Assembly (NCBI GenBank): GCA_028290305.1
Contig: JAQGKC010000333.1
Span: 4,722 to 68,721 of the forward strand
Source: Bradyrhizobium sp.
GTDB lineage: Bacteria > Pseudomonadota > Alphaproteobacteria > Rhizobiales > Xanthobacteraceae
Direction: 5' to 3'
Length of the DNA: 64,000 nt
The position numbers and the translations under genes were made by a program. The first letter of the stretch is position 1. Every line of letters begins with the position of its first letter. Below are positions 57,416 to 64,000 of the stretch, piece by piece. The notes beneath the pieces are model-generated. The model searched no databases and was not told the origin of the DNA. It worked only from the letters and a program-made list of their open reading frames with translations.

Positions 57416-58142
57416 GAGTTCTTGCCGATCGCCCAAGGTAGACGTTCCGAATAAAGGCGCTTTCCTGCAGGACTCCGAAAGCGCCGTCGCCGATGAGCTC
57501 GCCCTGGTGCATGACCAGGGTTCGGCAATTCAAGGCCCTGACGAAACTCATGTCGTGCTCGATGACGGCAATGGCACAGCGTTCGCGGAGTCGACTGACC
57601 AGGAGTGCCATATCCTTGGTGCCTTCGACGGTCATTCCGGCCGTTGGCTCGTCGAGGAGGAGAATGCGCGGACGGCACATCAGCGTCATGCCCACTTCCA
57701 GCCACTGGCGCTGGCCATGGGAAGCCGAACTCGCCGGCGACCGCGCTTGCGGAGCAAGTTTGACGATGTCGAGAATCTCATCGGCATCCGGTATGGCGAC
57801 ACCGCTGTGCGTTTCGACCGCCACGCCCGCAACAATCAGATTGTCGCGAACCGACAACTGTGAAAAGACGTTGGCCCCCTGGAATTTTCTTGCGATGCCT
57901 GATCGGCAGTAGGCGTGGAGCGGTTGGCCGACCATGTCGCGGCCGTCAAGCCTGAGAGTGCCCGAATCGGGTATCTGCGTGCCTGACAGGATGTTGAGAA
58001 GTGTGCTTTTGCCGGCACCATTTGGGCCGATGATACAGATCAGTTCGTTCGGGCACAGGTCAAAGCCGACATTCCCCACGGCGCGCACGCCGCCAAACGC
58101 CACCGTCAATCCCGAAGCTGATAGAAGCGCGGGCTCCTCCAT
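57402..58142 (-). CDS. ABC transporter ATP-binding protein (LivG type)
   Basis: A 246-residue ABC ATPase. Walker A is GPNGAGKSTLL, followed by the helical KFQGANVFSQLSVRDNLIV segment typical of LivG. Where the LSGGQ signature is expected it reads SHGQRQW, and Walker B is LLLDEPTAGM. Its ATG (58142) overlaps the livM stop by one base, and its end overlaps livF by 14 nt, so the transport operon is tightly coupled. Earlier in-frame starts have no support. Confidence 0.92.
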   Translation of the reverse strand: MEEPALLSASGLTVAFGGVRAVGNVGFDLCPNELICIIGPNGAGKSTLLNILSGTQIPDSGTLRLDGRDMVGQPLHAYCRSGIARKFQGANVFSQLSVRDNLIVAGVAVETHSGVAIPDADEILDIVKLAPQARSPASSASHGQRQWLEVGMTLMCRPRILLLDEPTAGMTVEGTKDMALLVSRLRERCAIAVIEHDMSFVRALNCRTLVMHQGELIGDGAFGVLQESAFIRNVYLGRSARTHAQH

Positions 58143-59176
58143 CAGCTCACTTCCGGAGATGCGATAATCCTGCCGCTCGCGGGCCAGCGAAGACGCCGGA
58201 GCGAAGCCAGTCCATCTGGAAGGAATACGACCTGCAGGACAAAAAACGTGCCGATCAGAATCGGCCAGAGGCTCGTGCTCCAGCTCGAAAGCTCGAGCTG
58301 AAGGCGCGAGATCAGAAGCGTGGCGGCTACAGGCCCGATCAGCGTGCCTCGACCACCGACCGCGACCCAAACGATGGCTTCCGTGGACAACAGTGCTGAA
58401 AACAAATCCGGCGCCACGACCTGGTTCGCCGCTGCGAATAACACCCCGGCCAGCCCCGCCAACGCCGCTGTGAAAATGAACACGGCGAGTAGATAGAATG
58501 ACGTATCGTGGCCGAGAGCATGAGCCCGCAACTCATTCATGCCGAGAGCGGCAAGGACCTTTCCGTAATTAGACCGGCCCGCGAGCCACAAGAGAAGAAG
58601 AAAGAACGCAACCAGCCCCAAGGCCAGACAGTAGCTGCCATTGGTTCCCGAAAAATCGGCCGGACTTCCGAACAGATTCCAACTTAGCCCGGGCACCCCG
58701 AGAATTCCGACGTCGCCGCCGGTCAACGAAGACCAACTGACGACGAGTTGCCCGACGATAAGAGAAAGAGCCATGGTTACGATGGCGAAGAAATGCAGCC
58801 TTACACCGGAATAGATCAGGAAATACCCGATAACAGCCGCCAGGACAGCGGCCGCAGCAACACCCGCGACAAGACCGCCGAACGCACAGAGCGCAAATTT
58901 TGTCGTGGCGATCGCCATGCCGTAGGCGCCCAGACCAAAGAAGACGGCATGTCCGAGGCAAAGGATATGGGCTCGGCCCCAAAGAAAATCCAGGCTGAGG
59001 GCCACAAGCGACATAATCAGGGCATCGCGCATGGTCGAAAGACCATATTCGCCGAGCACCAGTGGCAGGAATGCCAGGCACAGAAATCCGATGATCACCC
59101 ACACGACGAGACGAATCTCGCGCCCGCTCAGCGGGGCCTGACGGCAGAGCGACGCCAATCGCATCCTTCTGCTCAT
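58142..59176 (-). CDS. Branched-chain amino acid/amide ABC transporter permease (LivM type)
   Basis: A 344-residue inner-membrane permease with eight to nine helices (VVWVIIGFLCLAFLPLVLGEYG, LIMSLVALSLDFLWGRAHILCLGHAVFFGLGAYGMAI). The conserved LivM loop GMNELRAHALGHD is present before the last helices. A GGGAGGCG box precedes the ATG (59176); the livH stop lies 2 bp upstream. The start ATG is clear, and the long frame upstream lies out of register with livH. Confidence 0.92.
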   Translation of the reverse strand: MSRRMRLASLCRQAPLSGREIRLVVWVIIGFLCLAFLPLVLGEYGLSTMRDALIMSLVALSLDFLWGRAHILCLGHAVFFGLGAYGMAIATTKFALCAFGGLVAGVAAAAVLAAVIGYFLIYSGVRLHFFAIVTMALSLIVGQLVVSWSSLTGGDVGILGVPGLSWNLFGSPADFSGTNGSYCLALGLVAFFLLLLWLAGRSNYGKVLAALGMNELRAHALGHDTSFYLLAVFIFTAALAGLAGVLFAAANQVVAPDLFSALLSTEAIVWVAVGGRGTLIGPVAATLLISRLQLELSSWSTSLWPILIGTFFVLQVVFLPDGLASLRRLRWPASGRIIASPEVS

Positions 59177-59178
59177 GT

Positions 59179-60075
59179 TCAGCGCCTCCCCGACAACTCG
59201 TGAGCGGCACTGAATCCAGGAATGAGCCCTTGGGGTCGCATCCGGATGAGAACGATCGCGAACGCCAAACTGAGCGCCGAGGCAGCCGACGGATCGATTT
59301 TGTAGCTGAGGAATGTCTCCAGGCTTCCGATTAGCGTGCTGCCGGCGATCGTGCCGATGATCGAGCCGATACCCCCGACAATGACGACAAAAAATGCCTT
59401 GCCCAAATAGAACGTGCCCAGATGAGCCTCCACCGACGCGAGCGGCGCGACCAAGGCGCCGGCAATGGCAGCGAGCGCACTTCCGGCGCAGAACGCGAGC
59501 CGGCCAATTCGCTTCGTATCTATGCCCAGGGCTTCCGCCATCGTTCGATTCTGCAGCATCGCGCGCAGATCGAGGCCTATCTGTGTGCGCGAGAAAACGA
59601 CCGTGGAGAGACCTACAAGGACGGCCGCCATTCCAATAATGAAGAGACGATAGGCCGGATAATCCGCGCCGCAGATCAACCACACGCCGTTGATTGGCGT
59701 GTGAACGATCTGTGGACGCGCGCCAAAGCCGAGTTCGATTGCCTTTTGCAGGACGAGACTGAGTCCGAAAGTCGCCAGCAATGTATCCAGCGGACGCAGA
59801 TAGAGACGACGAATGATCAGAGTTTCGACCGCAAAGCCGATCGCAGCGCCAACGACAGGGGCCAGACAAAGCCCGATCCAGAACGCGGCTGCATAATGTT
59901 CGCCGCCAAACATCTGGGTCAGAGAAACACTATAAGCACCAACCGTGACGAGTTCACCGTGCGCGAGATTGATGACATCCATCAAGCCGAAGATGACGGC
60001 GAGCCCCAGCGCAACAAGCGCAAGAACACTTATCAAGGTCAGCGCATTGAGGGCGGCGATGATGATTTGCGTCAC
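59179..60075 (-). CDS. Branched-chain amino acid/amide ABC transporter permease (LivH type)
   Basis: A 298-residue LivH-type permease with about seven helices. It has the classic GLMDVINLAHGELVTVGAY motif near residue 30, VETLIIRRLYLRPLDTLLATFGLSLVLQKAIE, the EAA-like loop AEALGIDTKRIGRLAF and GGIGSIIGTIAGSTLIG. The start is GTG at 60075. It begins the transport operon, 20 bp after the GntR regulator gene on the same strand. Confidence 0.93.
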   Translation of the reverse strand: MTQIIIAALNALTLISVLALVALGLAVIFGLMDVINLAHGELVTVGAYSVSLTQMFGGEHYAAAFWIGLCLAPVVGAAIGFAVETLIIRRLYLRPLDTLLATFGLSLVLQKAIELGFGARPQIVHTPINGVWLICGADYPAYRLFIIGMAAVLVGLSTVVFSRTQIGLDLRAMLQNRTMAEALGIDTKRIGRLAFCAGSALAAIAGALVAPLASVEAHLGTFYLGKAFFVVIVGGIGSIIGTIAGSTLIGSLETFLSYKIDPSAASALSLAFAIVLIRMRPQGLIPGFSAAHELSGRR

Positions 60076-60094
60076 GGCACGTTCTTTTCCGAGT

Positions 60095-60925
60095 TTAATT
60101 GCTTTCGGCGATGCGAGGGGTCACGCTCATTCGAAAATCCGAGTCGAGCACGAGGCGCTTGCTCACATCGGCATGTAGACGCAGAACATGCTGCTCAGCC
60201 TCGAGGATGTGATCGTGCATCAGACGGCGGACGGCTTTAGCATCGCGCTTGCGCACGGCCGACAGAATTGCGCGATGGGCCGCAACATTGGTGTCGCCGA
60301 GGCGCTGGTTATGCTTCCCGGATGGATCGCTGCCGAGCACAACCAGATGCCGCAGCATTTGATTGATGATCTGGCAGATGAGCCGGAGCAGCGGATTGGG
60401 ATTGGCCTGCGCCAGAATATCGTGAAAATGCAGATCTTCCTGCCGCTGGACCATGGCATGCGCCCGGTCAGCGGGAAGCGGGGCACATTGCTCGATGCTG
60501 CTTTCAAGCGCCGATATCTGTGCCTCGGTAAGATGAGCAACGGCTCCTGCGGCCAGTTCCGGCTCGACCATGCGCCGCATGGCATAGATGTCGTGAACCG
60601 TCACGTCCTTGAAGAACAGATAGTTCTGCAGAAGCTGGAAGGTGCGATCGAGCCGCACTTCCCCGACGCGCGCACCTCCTCCCGGGCCTGTGTTGACGGT
60701 GACGAGTCCTTGAACCTCAAGCGACTTCAAGGCCTCGCGCATCGTGCCCTTGGAAACGCCGAATGTTTCCTGCAGTTCGCTTTCTTTCGGAAATCTATCG
60801 CCAGGCTGCAGATTCCTCTCAGCGATCCAGCGCTTGATTTCTTCCGCTACGAGATCGCCCCGCTTTTGCACATTCATTTGTCTTCGCGCAGCCGTCCGTT
60901 TCGAGACAACAGGAATCTCTTTCAT
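60095..60925 (-). CDS. GntR/FadR family transcriptional regulator
   Basis: A 276-residue GntR-type regulator. The winged HTH covers about residues 20-85 (IKRWIAERNLQPGDRFPKESELQETFGVSKGTMREALKSLEVQGLVTVNTG). The FCD-type helical effector domain follows, with the metal-ligand residues typical of this family (VHDIYAMRRMVEPELAAGAVAH; HFHDILAQANPNPLLRL). It is 5' to the permease genes and divergent from an amidase gene, so it probably controls both. A palindrome at 60970-60985 in the divergent region is a candidate operator. ATG 60925 is favoured; a TTG at 60955 is the alternative. Confidence 0.92.
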   Translation of the reverse strand: MKEIPVVSKRTAARRQMNVQKRGDLVAEEIKRWIAERNLQPGDRFPKESELQETFGVSKGTMREALKSLEVQGLVTVNTGPGGGARVGEVRLDRTFQLLQNYLFFKDVTVHDIYAMRRMVEPELAAGAVAHLTEAQISALESSIEQCAPLPADRAHAMVQRQEDLHFHDILAQANPNPLLRLICQIINQMLRHLVVLGSDPSGKHNQRLGDTNVAAHRAILSAVRKRDAKAVRRLMHDHILEAEQHVLRLHADVSKRLVLDSDFRMSVTPRIAESN

Positions 60926-60969
60926 TGCATTTGCCTTGACCGCCGATGGAAGCAAAGTCTATTAGATAT

Positions 60970-60985
60970 ATTTATCATAATAAAT
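60970..60985. promoter_or_regulatory. Candidate GntR operator in divergent region
   Basis: ATTTATCATAATAAAT: 6-bp inverted arms with a CATA centre, in an A/T-rich stretch between gntR and the amidase gene. It overlaps the region where the amidase promoter should lie. Only the position and symmetry support it. Confidence 0.4.
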
Positions 60986-61001
60986 AGCGTTGGATATCCT
61001 T

Positions 61002-62438
61002 ATGTCAACCAGGAATGCCGCAACGCCATATGCCATCGACGAGCACTGTCTTCCGACTGAGCTTTGGGCATTTTCCGCCGTCCAGCTATCGGAGGCGTTC
61101 CGCCTTGACCAAATCTCACCCGTCGAAGCCAGCCGCGTGATTTTGGATCGCCTTTCAGCACTCGACCCCGTGCTCAACGCCTTCTGTTTTGTGGATACGG
61201 ATAGCGTCATGCGGCAGGCGCGCCGATCGGAAGAGCGGTGGCGCTCGGGACGATCGTTAAGCGCGATCGACGGGGTACCGGTATCGGTCAAAGACAATCT
61301 GCGGGCCGAAGGTACGCCCACTTTGTTCGGCTCGCTCGCGGTGGATCGAGCGACCTCTTTCCACTCGGATAGTCCGGCGGTCGCGAGACTAAGGGAGGCT
61401 GGCGCCATCATCCTCGGCAAGACGACGATGCCGGACTTCGCTTACAAAGTGACGACTGAAAGTCCTTTAACTGGCGTCACCGTGAACCCCTGGAATTTCG
61501 AGCGTTCGCCGGGCGGATCTAGTGGTGGCGCTGCCGCCGCGGTAGCGGCGGGTTTTGGTCCCTTAGCGCTGGGCACGGACGGCGGCGGATCCATTCGCGT
61601 GCCGGCGTCATGGTCGGGCATCTATGGTTTCAAGCCGAGTTTTGGGCGTGTTCCACATTATCCGCGCGGCGCGTTCGCGCCGCTCAGTCATGTCGGTCCC
61701 ATGACGCGAACTGTGATGGACGCCGCCCTGATGATGCAGGAGATTAGCCGTCCCGACAGCCGCGACTGGTACTCTCTACCGCTGGAAACCATCGACTTTC
61801 GGTCGGATGTACTTAGCGGCGTTGCAGGCATGACGATTGCTGTGAGCTTTAACCTTGGTTTGCGAGATCTCGCGGTTGAGCCTGAAATCACGAAAGCTAT
61901 CAGCGAAGCCGCCGAGTTGTTGCGCGGACTGGGAGCAACGATCGTAGATACCGATCCACCTGCCGTGGCGACATGTCAGGCGATTCACCGCACGATGTGG
62001 GCATCCTATTGTGCCCTGGTCGTGCGAAAATTCGGCGAAAAGCGTGCATCCTTCGATCCTGGTCTGCTTGAACTGGCTGATTTCGGTGAGAGCATACCGA
62101 AACATGCCTTTCTCGAAGCAACCGCCGCTCGAGCCGATGTAGGCCGAGAGATCAACGCATTCTTTTCGCGCTACGACCTTTTACTTTGTCCCGTATCGCC
62201 CATCTTTGCGCCCGAAACGCCACCCAACAGTTCGCCGATCGTGCCGGGTCTGACGTCATGGTGCAACCAAACCGGCTTGCCCGCTGCTTCGATGCCAACG
62301 GGATTGAGTGCGCAAGGCTTGCCGATCGGTGTACAGATCGTTGGTCGCCGCTTTGCAGACGTCGATGTCTTGCGCGCGAGTTACGCCGTCGAACATCTCC
62401 GAGGTCCTCTTGCATGGCCACCGCTACCAACGGCTTGA
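61002..62438 (+). CDS. Amidase (amidase signature family)
   Basis: A 478-residue amidase signature enzyme. The Ser-Ser-Lys triad is visible: Lys97 in VPVSVKDN, cis-Ser174 in GGSSGG and nucleophile Ser197 in DGGGSIRVPAS. It would hydrolyse a linear or aromatic amide to acid and ammonia. It is divergent from the GntR gene, which also leads the ABC importer operon, so import and hydrolysis of the same amide is a reasonable inference. It resembles the degraded amidase at 54086-55476. ATG 61002 is used; the upstream TTG at 60990 is possible. A short hairpin (62440-62456) without a T-tract follows. Confidence 0.92.
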   Translation: MSTRNAATPYAIDEHCLPTELWAFSAVQLSEAFRLDQISPVEASRVILDRLSALDPVLNAFCFVDTDSVMRQARRSEERWRSGRSLSAIDGVPVSVKDNLRAEGTPTLFGSLAVDRATSFHSDSPAVARLREAGAIILGKTTMPDFAYKVTTESPLTGVTVNPWNFERSPGGSSGGAAAAVAAGFGPLALGTDGGGSIRVPASWSGIYGFKPSFGRVPHYPRGAFAPLSHVGPMTRTVMDAALMMQEISRPDSRDWYSLPLETIDFRSDVLSGVAGMTIAVSFNLGLRDLAVEPEITKAISEAAELLRGLGATIVDTDPPAVATCQAIHRTMWASYCALVVRKFGEKRASFDPGLLELADFGESIPKHAFLEATAARADVGREINAFFSRYDLLLCPVSPIFAPETPPNSSPIVPGLTSWCNQTGLPAASMPTGLSAQGLPIGVQIVGRRFADVDVLRASYAVEHLRGPLAWPPLPTA

Positions 62439-62684
62439 GACACTCGATTTGAGTGTAAAGCAGCCGCCAATCCCGCCTCATTTGACTCCACAACGGGTAA
62501 ACTGCAATGAACAAACCCCCGCACTCGATTCCAATTTGGGCTGCCGTCCCCCACCCCGTTTGTTGATTCATCGGCTTTGGATGAAGATGGTATGCGTCAC
62601 AATGTGTGGTGCACCGCGCCGGCTAGCCCGGTTAGATCGTTTTCAGCTCGCGATTGGCTGGCTGCGTAGTGCCAATTTTGTAAT

Positions 62685-62730
62685 CCTCCGAAGGCAAAGG
62701 TCACACGTTCGAATCGTGTCGGGTGCGCCA
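62685..62730 (+). other. Attachment-site-like 3' fragment of tRNA-Arg(CCG)
   Basis: It begins in the anticodon loop (CTCCGAA, anticodon CCG at 62688-62690), continues with the 3' anticodon stem, the T-arm ACACG-TTCGAAT-CGTGT and the acceptor end CGGGTGC, and ends in G-CCA. The 5' anticodon stem (TAATC) does not pair with GGCAA, and no D-arm or 5' acceptor follows in the right register. It is therefore a 46-bp fragment rather than a working tRNA, as left by integration of an island at the 3' end of a tRNA gene. Confidence 0.75.
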
Positions 62731-62773
62731 TAAAATCAAATACTTAGCTCCATCTCCGAAATTTGAGTCAGCG

Positions 62774-62795
62774 ACAAACTCACCACAAACTCACC
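62774..62795. repeat. Two tandem 11-bp direct repeats beside the tRNA fragment
   Basis: ACAAACTCACC occurs twice without a gap (62774-62784 and 62785-62795), 44 bp from the tRNA fragment. Such repeats next to an att core are typical arm-type binding sites for tyrosine integrases. No integrase gene is adjacent. Confidence 0.55.
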
Positions 62796-62856
62796 AAAAA
62801 TAATCCAGCGTTGGCGTAGACTCTGCGCCCCTTCACTGGGGAAGACAACGCCTCGA

Positions 62857-64000
62857 CTAGAGGAAATTCTCCTTCACCATTTCCCAGACGTCCCCGCCAC
62901 GGCCGTGCAGGATGGCGCGAGCCGAATAGAGCGCCATTCCGATCGCCGGCTCCGCCAGCGCCATGTTGCCGGGATCCCCCGTCTTCAAGGCCAATGTCTT
63001 GCTCCGGACGGCGATGTCGGTCGCACCCCGAATGTCCATGGTCCAATGCGAATACATGAAGAGTCCGCTTAAAATCCTCAGCTCGTGGGCGATATCTCCC
63101 TGATCGATCGCAATCTCTAGCGCGCTGGCAAAAGCCGTCCGGACGCGTTGATCGTTACCTTCAGTATGCATCAAGGCCAACGCTAGTGCTGCAGAGATTT
63201 CCATTGCGTGGCGAGAGTTTTGATACGGATTGCCAAGACGCGTCATCGCGCGTTCTGCCCATGCCTGGCATTCGATGAGTAGTGATAGCTCCAGAAACAC
63301 CCGCGTAGAAGCGGCGGCCAGTCTCGTCGCTGTCTCGTCATCGCCGTGTGGTCCAAAGCTCCATTCGAGCGCCGCACGGACGTTACTTAGTTGGCAGGAG
63401 TAGATTGCGAATCTTTCGGCCTTTGTCAGAGCCGAAAGGTTTGTTCTCTCCGATTCAAGTTGTTCAGCGACATATTCGGCGTGCCTTACAGAAATTAAGT
63501 CGGCTTCGCCATGCTCTTCCAATTTTCCAAGTGCATATGCGCGCGTCGTGTTTAGCAAACGATACTGTGGCTGTCCCCGACAAAGCCGAGTTGCCAACAA
63601 TGACTTTTCAAACAGACCGGCAATAGCATCGGCAATCTCCGAACTGCCTGAATCGGGTTCGGCAGCGATGCGTTGCGTGCCCTCAAGGGTGAAATGGCCA
63701 ACGAAAGGAGCAATGCGCCGAAAAACAATTCTCTCTGCGTCAGACAGCAGATTGTAGCTCCAATCCAATGTGGCCTTCAGGGTCCGGTGTCTGGGAACGG
63801 CCGTCCGATGGCTTAGTCTCAGCAGTTCCAGCCGAGCAGCCGTGTTCTTGATGCCGAGTGCGGCCACCTGACCCGCCGCCAACTCGATTGCTAGTGGTAT
63901 ACCATCCAGCTTTCGGCACATTTCCGCGACAAACGGCGCCTCCTCATCGGTGAGAACAAAGCTTCCCGCTCTCGCCGCCACGCGTTGTACAAACAACTGC
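62857..64000 (-). CDS. ATP-binding regulator with TPR-like C-terminus, partial
   Basis: The 5' end lies outside the window. The visible 380 residues contain the end of an NB-ARC/STAND-like ATPase (LDGIPLAIELAAGQVAALG), then a winged-helix segment (LDWSYNLLSDAERIVFRRIAPFVGHFTLEG) and helical TPR-like repeats. It resembles the large ATP-binding winged-helix regulators of Bradyrhizobium. The C-terminus ends early: after GMALY the residues SARAILHGRGGDVWEMVKENFL no longer look like the family, so the end was probably replaced during rearrangement near the att site. Confidence 0.7.
   Translation of the reverse strand, partial: QLFVQRVAARAGSFVLTDEEAPFVAEMCRKLDGIPLAIELAAGQVAALGIKNTAARLELLRLSHRTAVPRHRTLKATLDWSYNLLSDAERIVFRRIAPFVGHFTLEGTQRIAAEPDSGSSEIADAIAGLFEKSLLATRLCRGQPQYRLLNTTRAYALGKLEEHGEADLISVRHAEYVAEQLESERTNLSALTKAERFAIYSCQLSNVRAALEWSFGPHGDDETATRLAAASTRVFLELSLLIECQAWAERAMTRLGNPYQNSRHAMEISAALALALMHTEGNDQRVRTAFASALEIAIDQGDIAHELRILSGLFMYSHWTMDIRGATDIAVRSKTLALKTGDPGNMALAEPAIGMALYSARAILHGRGGDVWEMVKENFL

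Larger units (their letters stand above)
62439..62856. other. 418-bp region at the putative island end
   Basis: No intact gene seen. The region holds the tRNA-Arg 3' fragment at 62685-62730 and two 11-bp direct repeats at 62774-62795; nothing else is supported. Confidence 0.5.

Noticed and set aside
62440..62456. Hairpin ACACTC-GATTT-GAGTGT after the intact amidase
   Set aside because: Only a 6-bp A/T-rich stem overlapping the end of the gene and no T-tract; not called as a terminator.
62611..62690. Possible 5' half of the tRNA-Arg (GCACC and a D-arm-like TAGCCCGGTTAGATCG at 62623-62638)
   Set aside because: Spacing to the anticodon loop is far too long and the anticodon stem does not pair, so the similarity is probably chance.
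1..64000. CRISPR arrays, rRNA operons, intact tRNA genes, transposases
   Set aside because: None were seen; the only repeats are the short ones listed.

Overview
The window looks like chromosome of an alphaproteobacterium of the Bradyrhizobium / Rhodopseudomonas type (Nitrobacteraceae). Supporting this are the high GC, a MipZ-type division ATPase, a ClpS-ClpA pair, a phasin, DUF1489 and DUF599 proteins, and two intergenic palindromic repeats of the kind I know from bradyrhizobial genomes. Identification is by reading protein motifs only; no searches were run.

Region 1 (about 1-31.6 kb) is mostly housekeeping. It holds a TetR repressor divergent from an isochorismatase-like hydrolase with two clear operators between them, an AbrB-type membrane protein, a lytic transglycosylase, a Cys-variant GrdB-like protein, a PilZ protein, an orphan HicB, and a PIMT-like methyltransferase. 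A cupin plus NAD(P)-binding gene pair (the second frameshifted) lies between two copies of one terminator hairpin. Then come clpA (interrupted by an in-frame TAG), clpS, a TadG/VWA protein, a phasin with palindromic operators, a D,D-carboxypeptidase with a SPOR domain, a J-domain membrane protein with a VWA protein, a lipase-like hydrolase, mipZ, panC, several small conserved proteins, an aldo/keto reductase, mgtE and two tandem polysaccharide deacetylases.

Region 2 (about 32-37.4 kb) is an oxidoreductase cluster: wrbA, a quinone oxidoreductase and a SnoaL-like protein in one direction; a second quinone oxidoreductase, a LysR regulator and a DoxX protein in the other. Three promoters share one LysR-type T-N11-A box (TCGA-N5-TCGA), so the cluster reads as one regulon.

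Region 3 (37.6-53.1 kb) is the most distinctive part. An STN/TonB-like protein, an ECF sigma factor and a FecR anti-sigma factor are translationally coupled and lie directly upstream of a 12.7 kb filamentous-haemagglutinin-like gene. The order and domain make-up match the VreA-VreI-VreR (PUMA3) cell-surface signalling system of Pseudomonas aeruginosa, which controls a two-partner-secretion exoprotein. The exoprotein gene is broken by two 1-nt deletions; no TpsB transporter gene is present in the window.

Region 4 (53.2-64 kb) looks acquired. It has a degraded CopG-type gene of the sort found in conjugative-transfer clusters, a degraded amidase, a Liv-type ABC importer (binding protein, two ATPases, two permeases) under a GntR/FadR regulator, and a divergent intact amidase. 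It ends at a 46-bp 3' fragment of a tRNA-Arg(CCG) gene with two adjacent 11-bp direct repeats, which looks like an integrase attachment site. A truncated ATP-binding regulator gene runs off the right edge. Several genes across the window carry a single-nucleotide deletion or an amber codon, so either pseudogene decay or assembly error has to be settled from reads.
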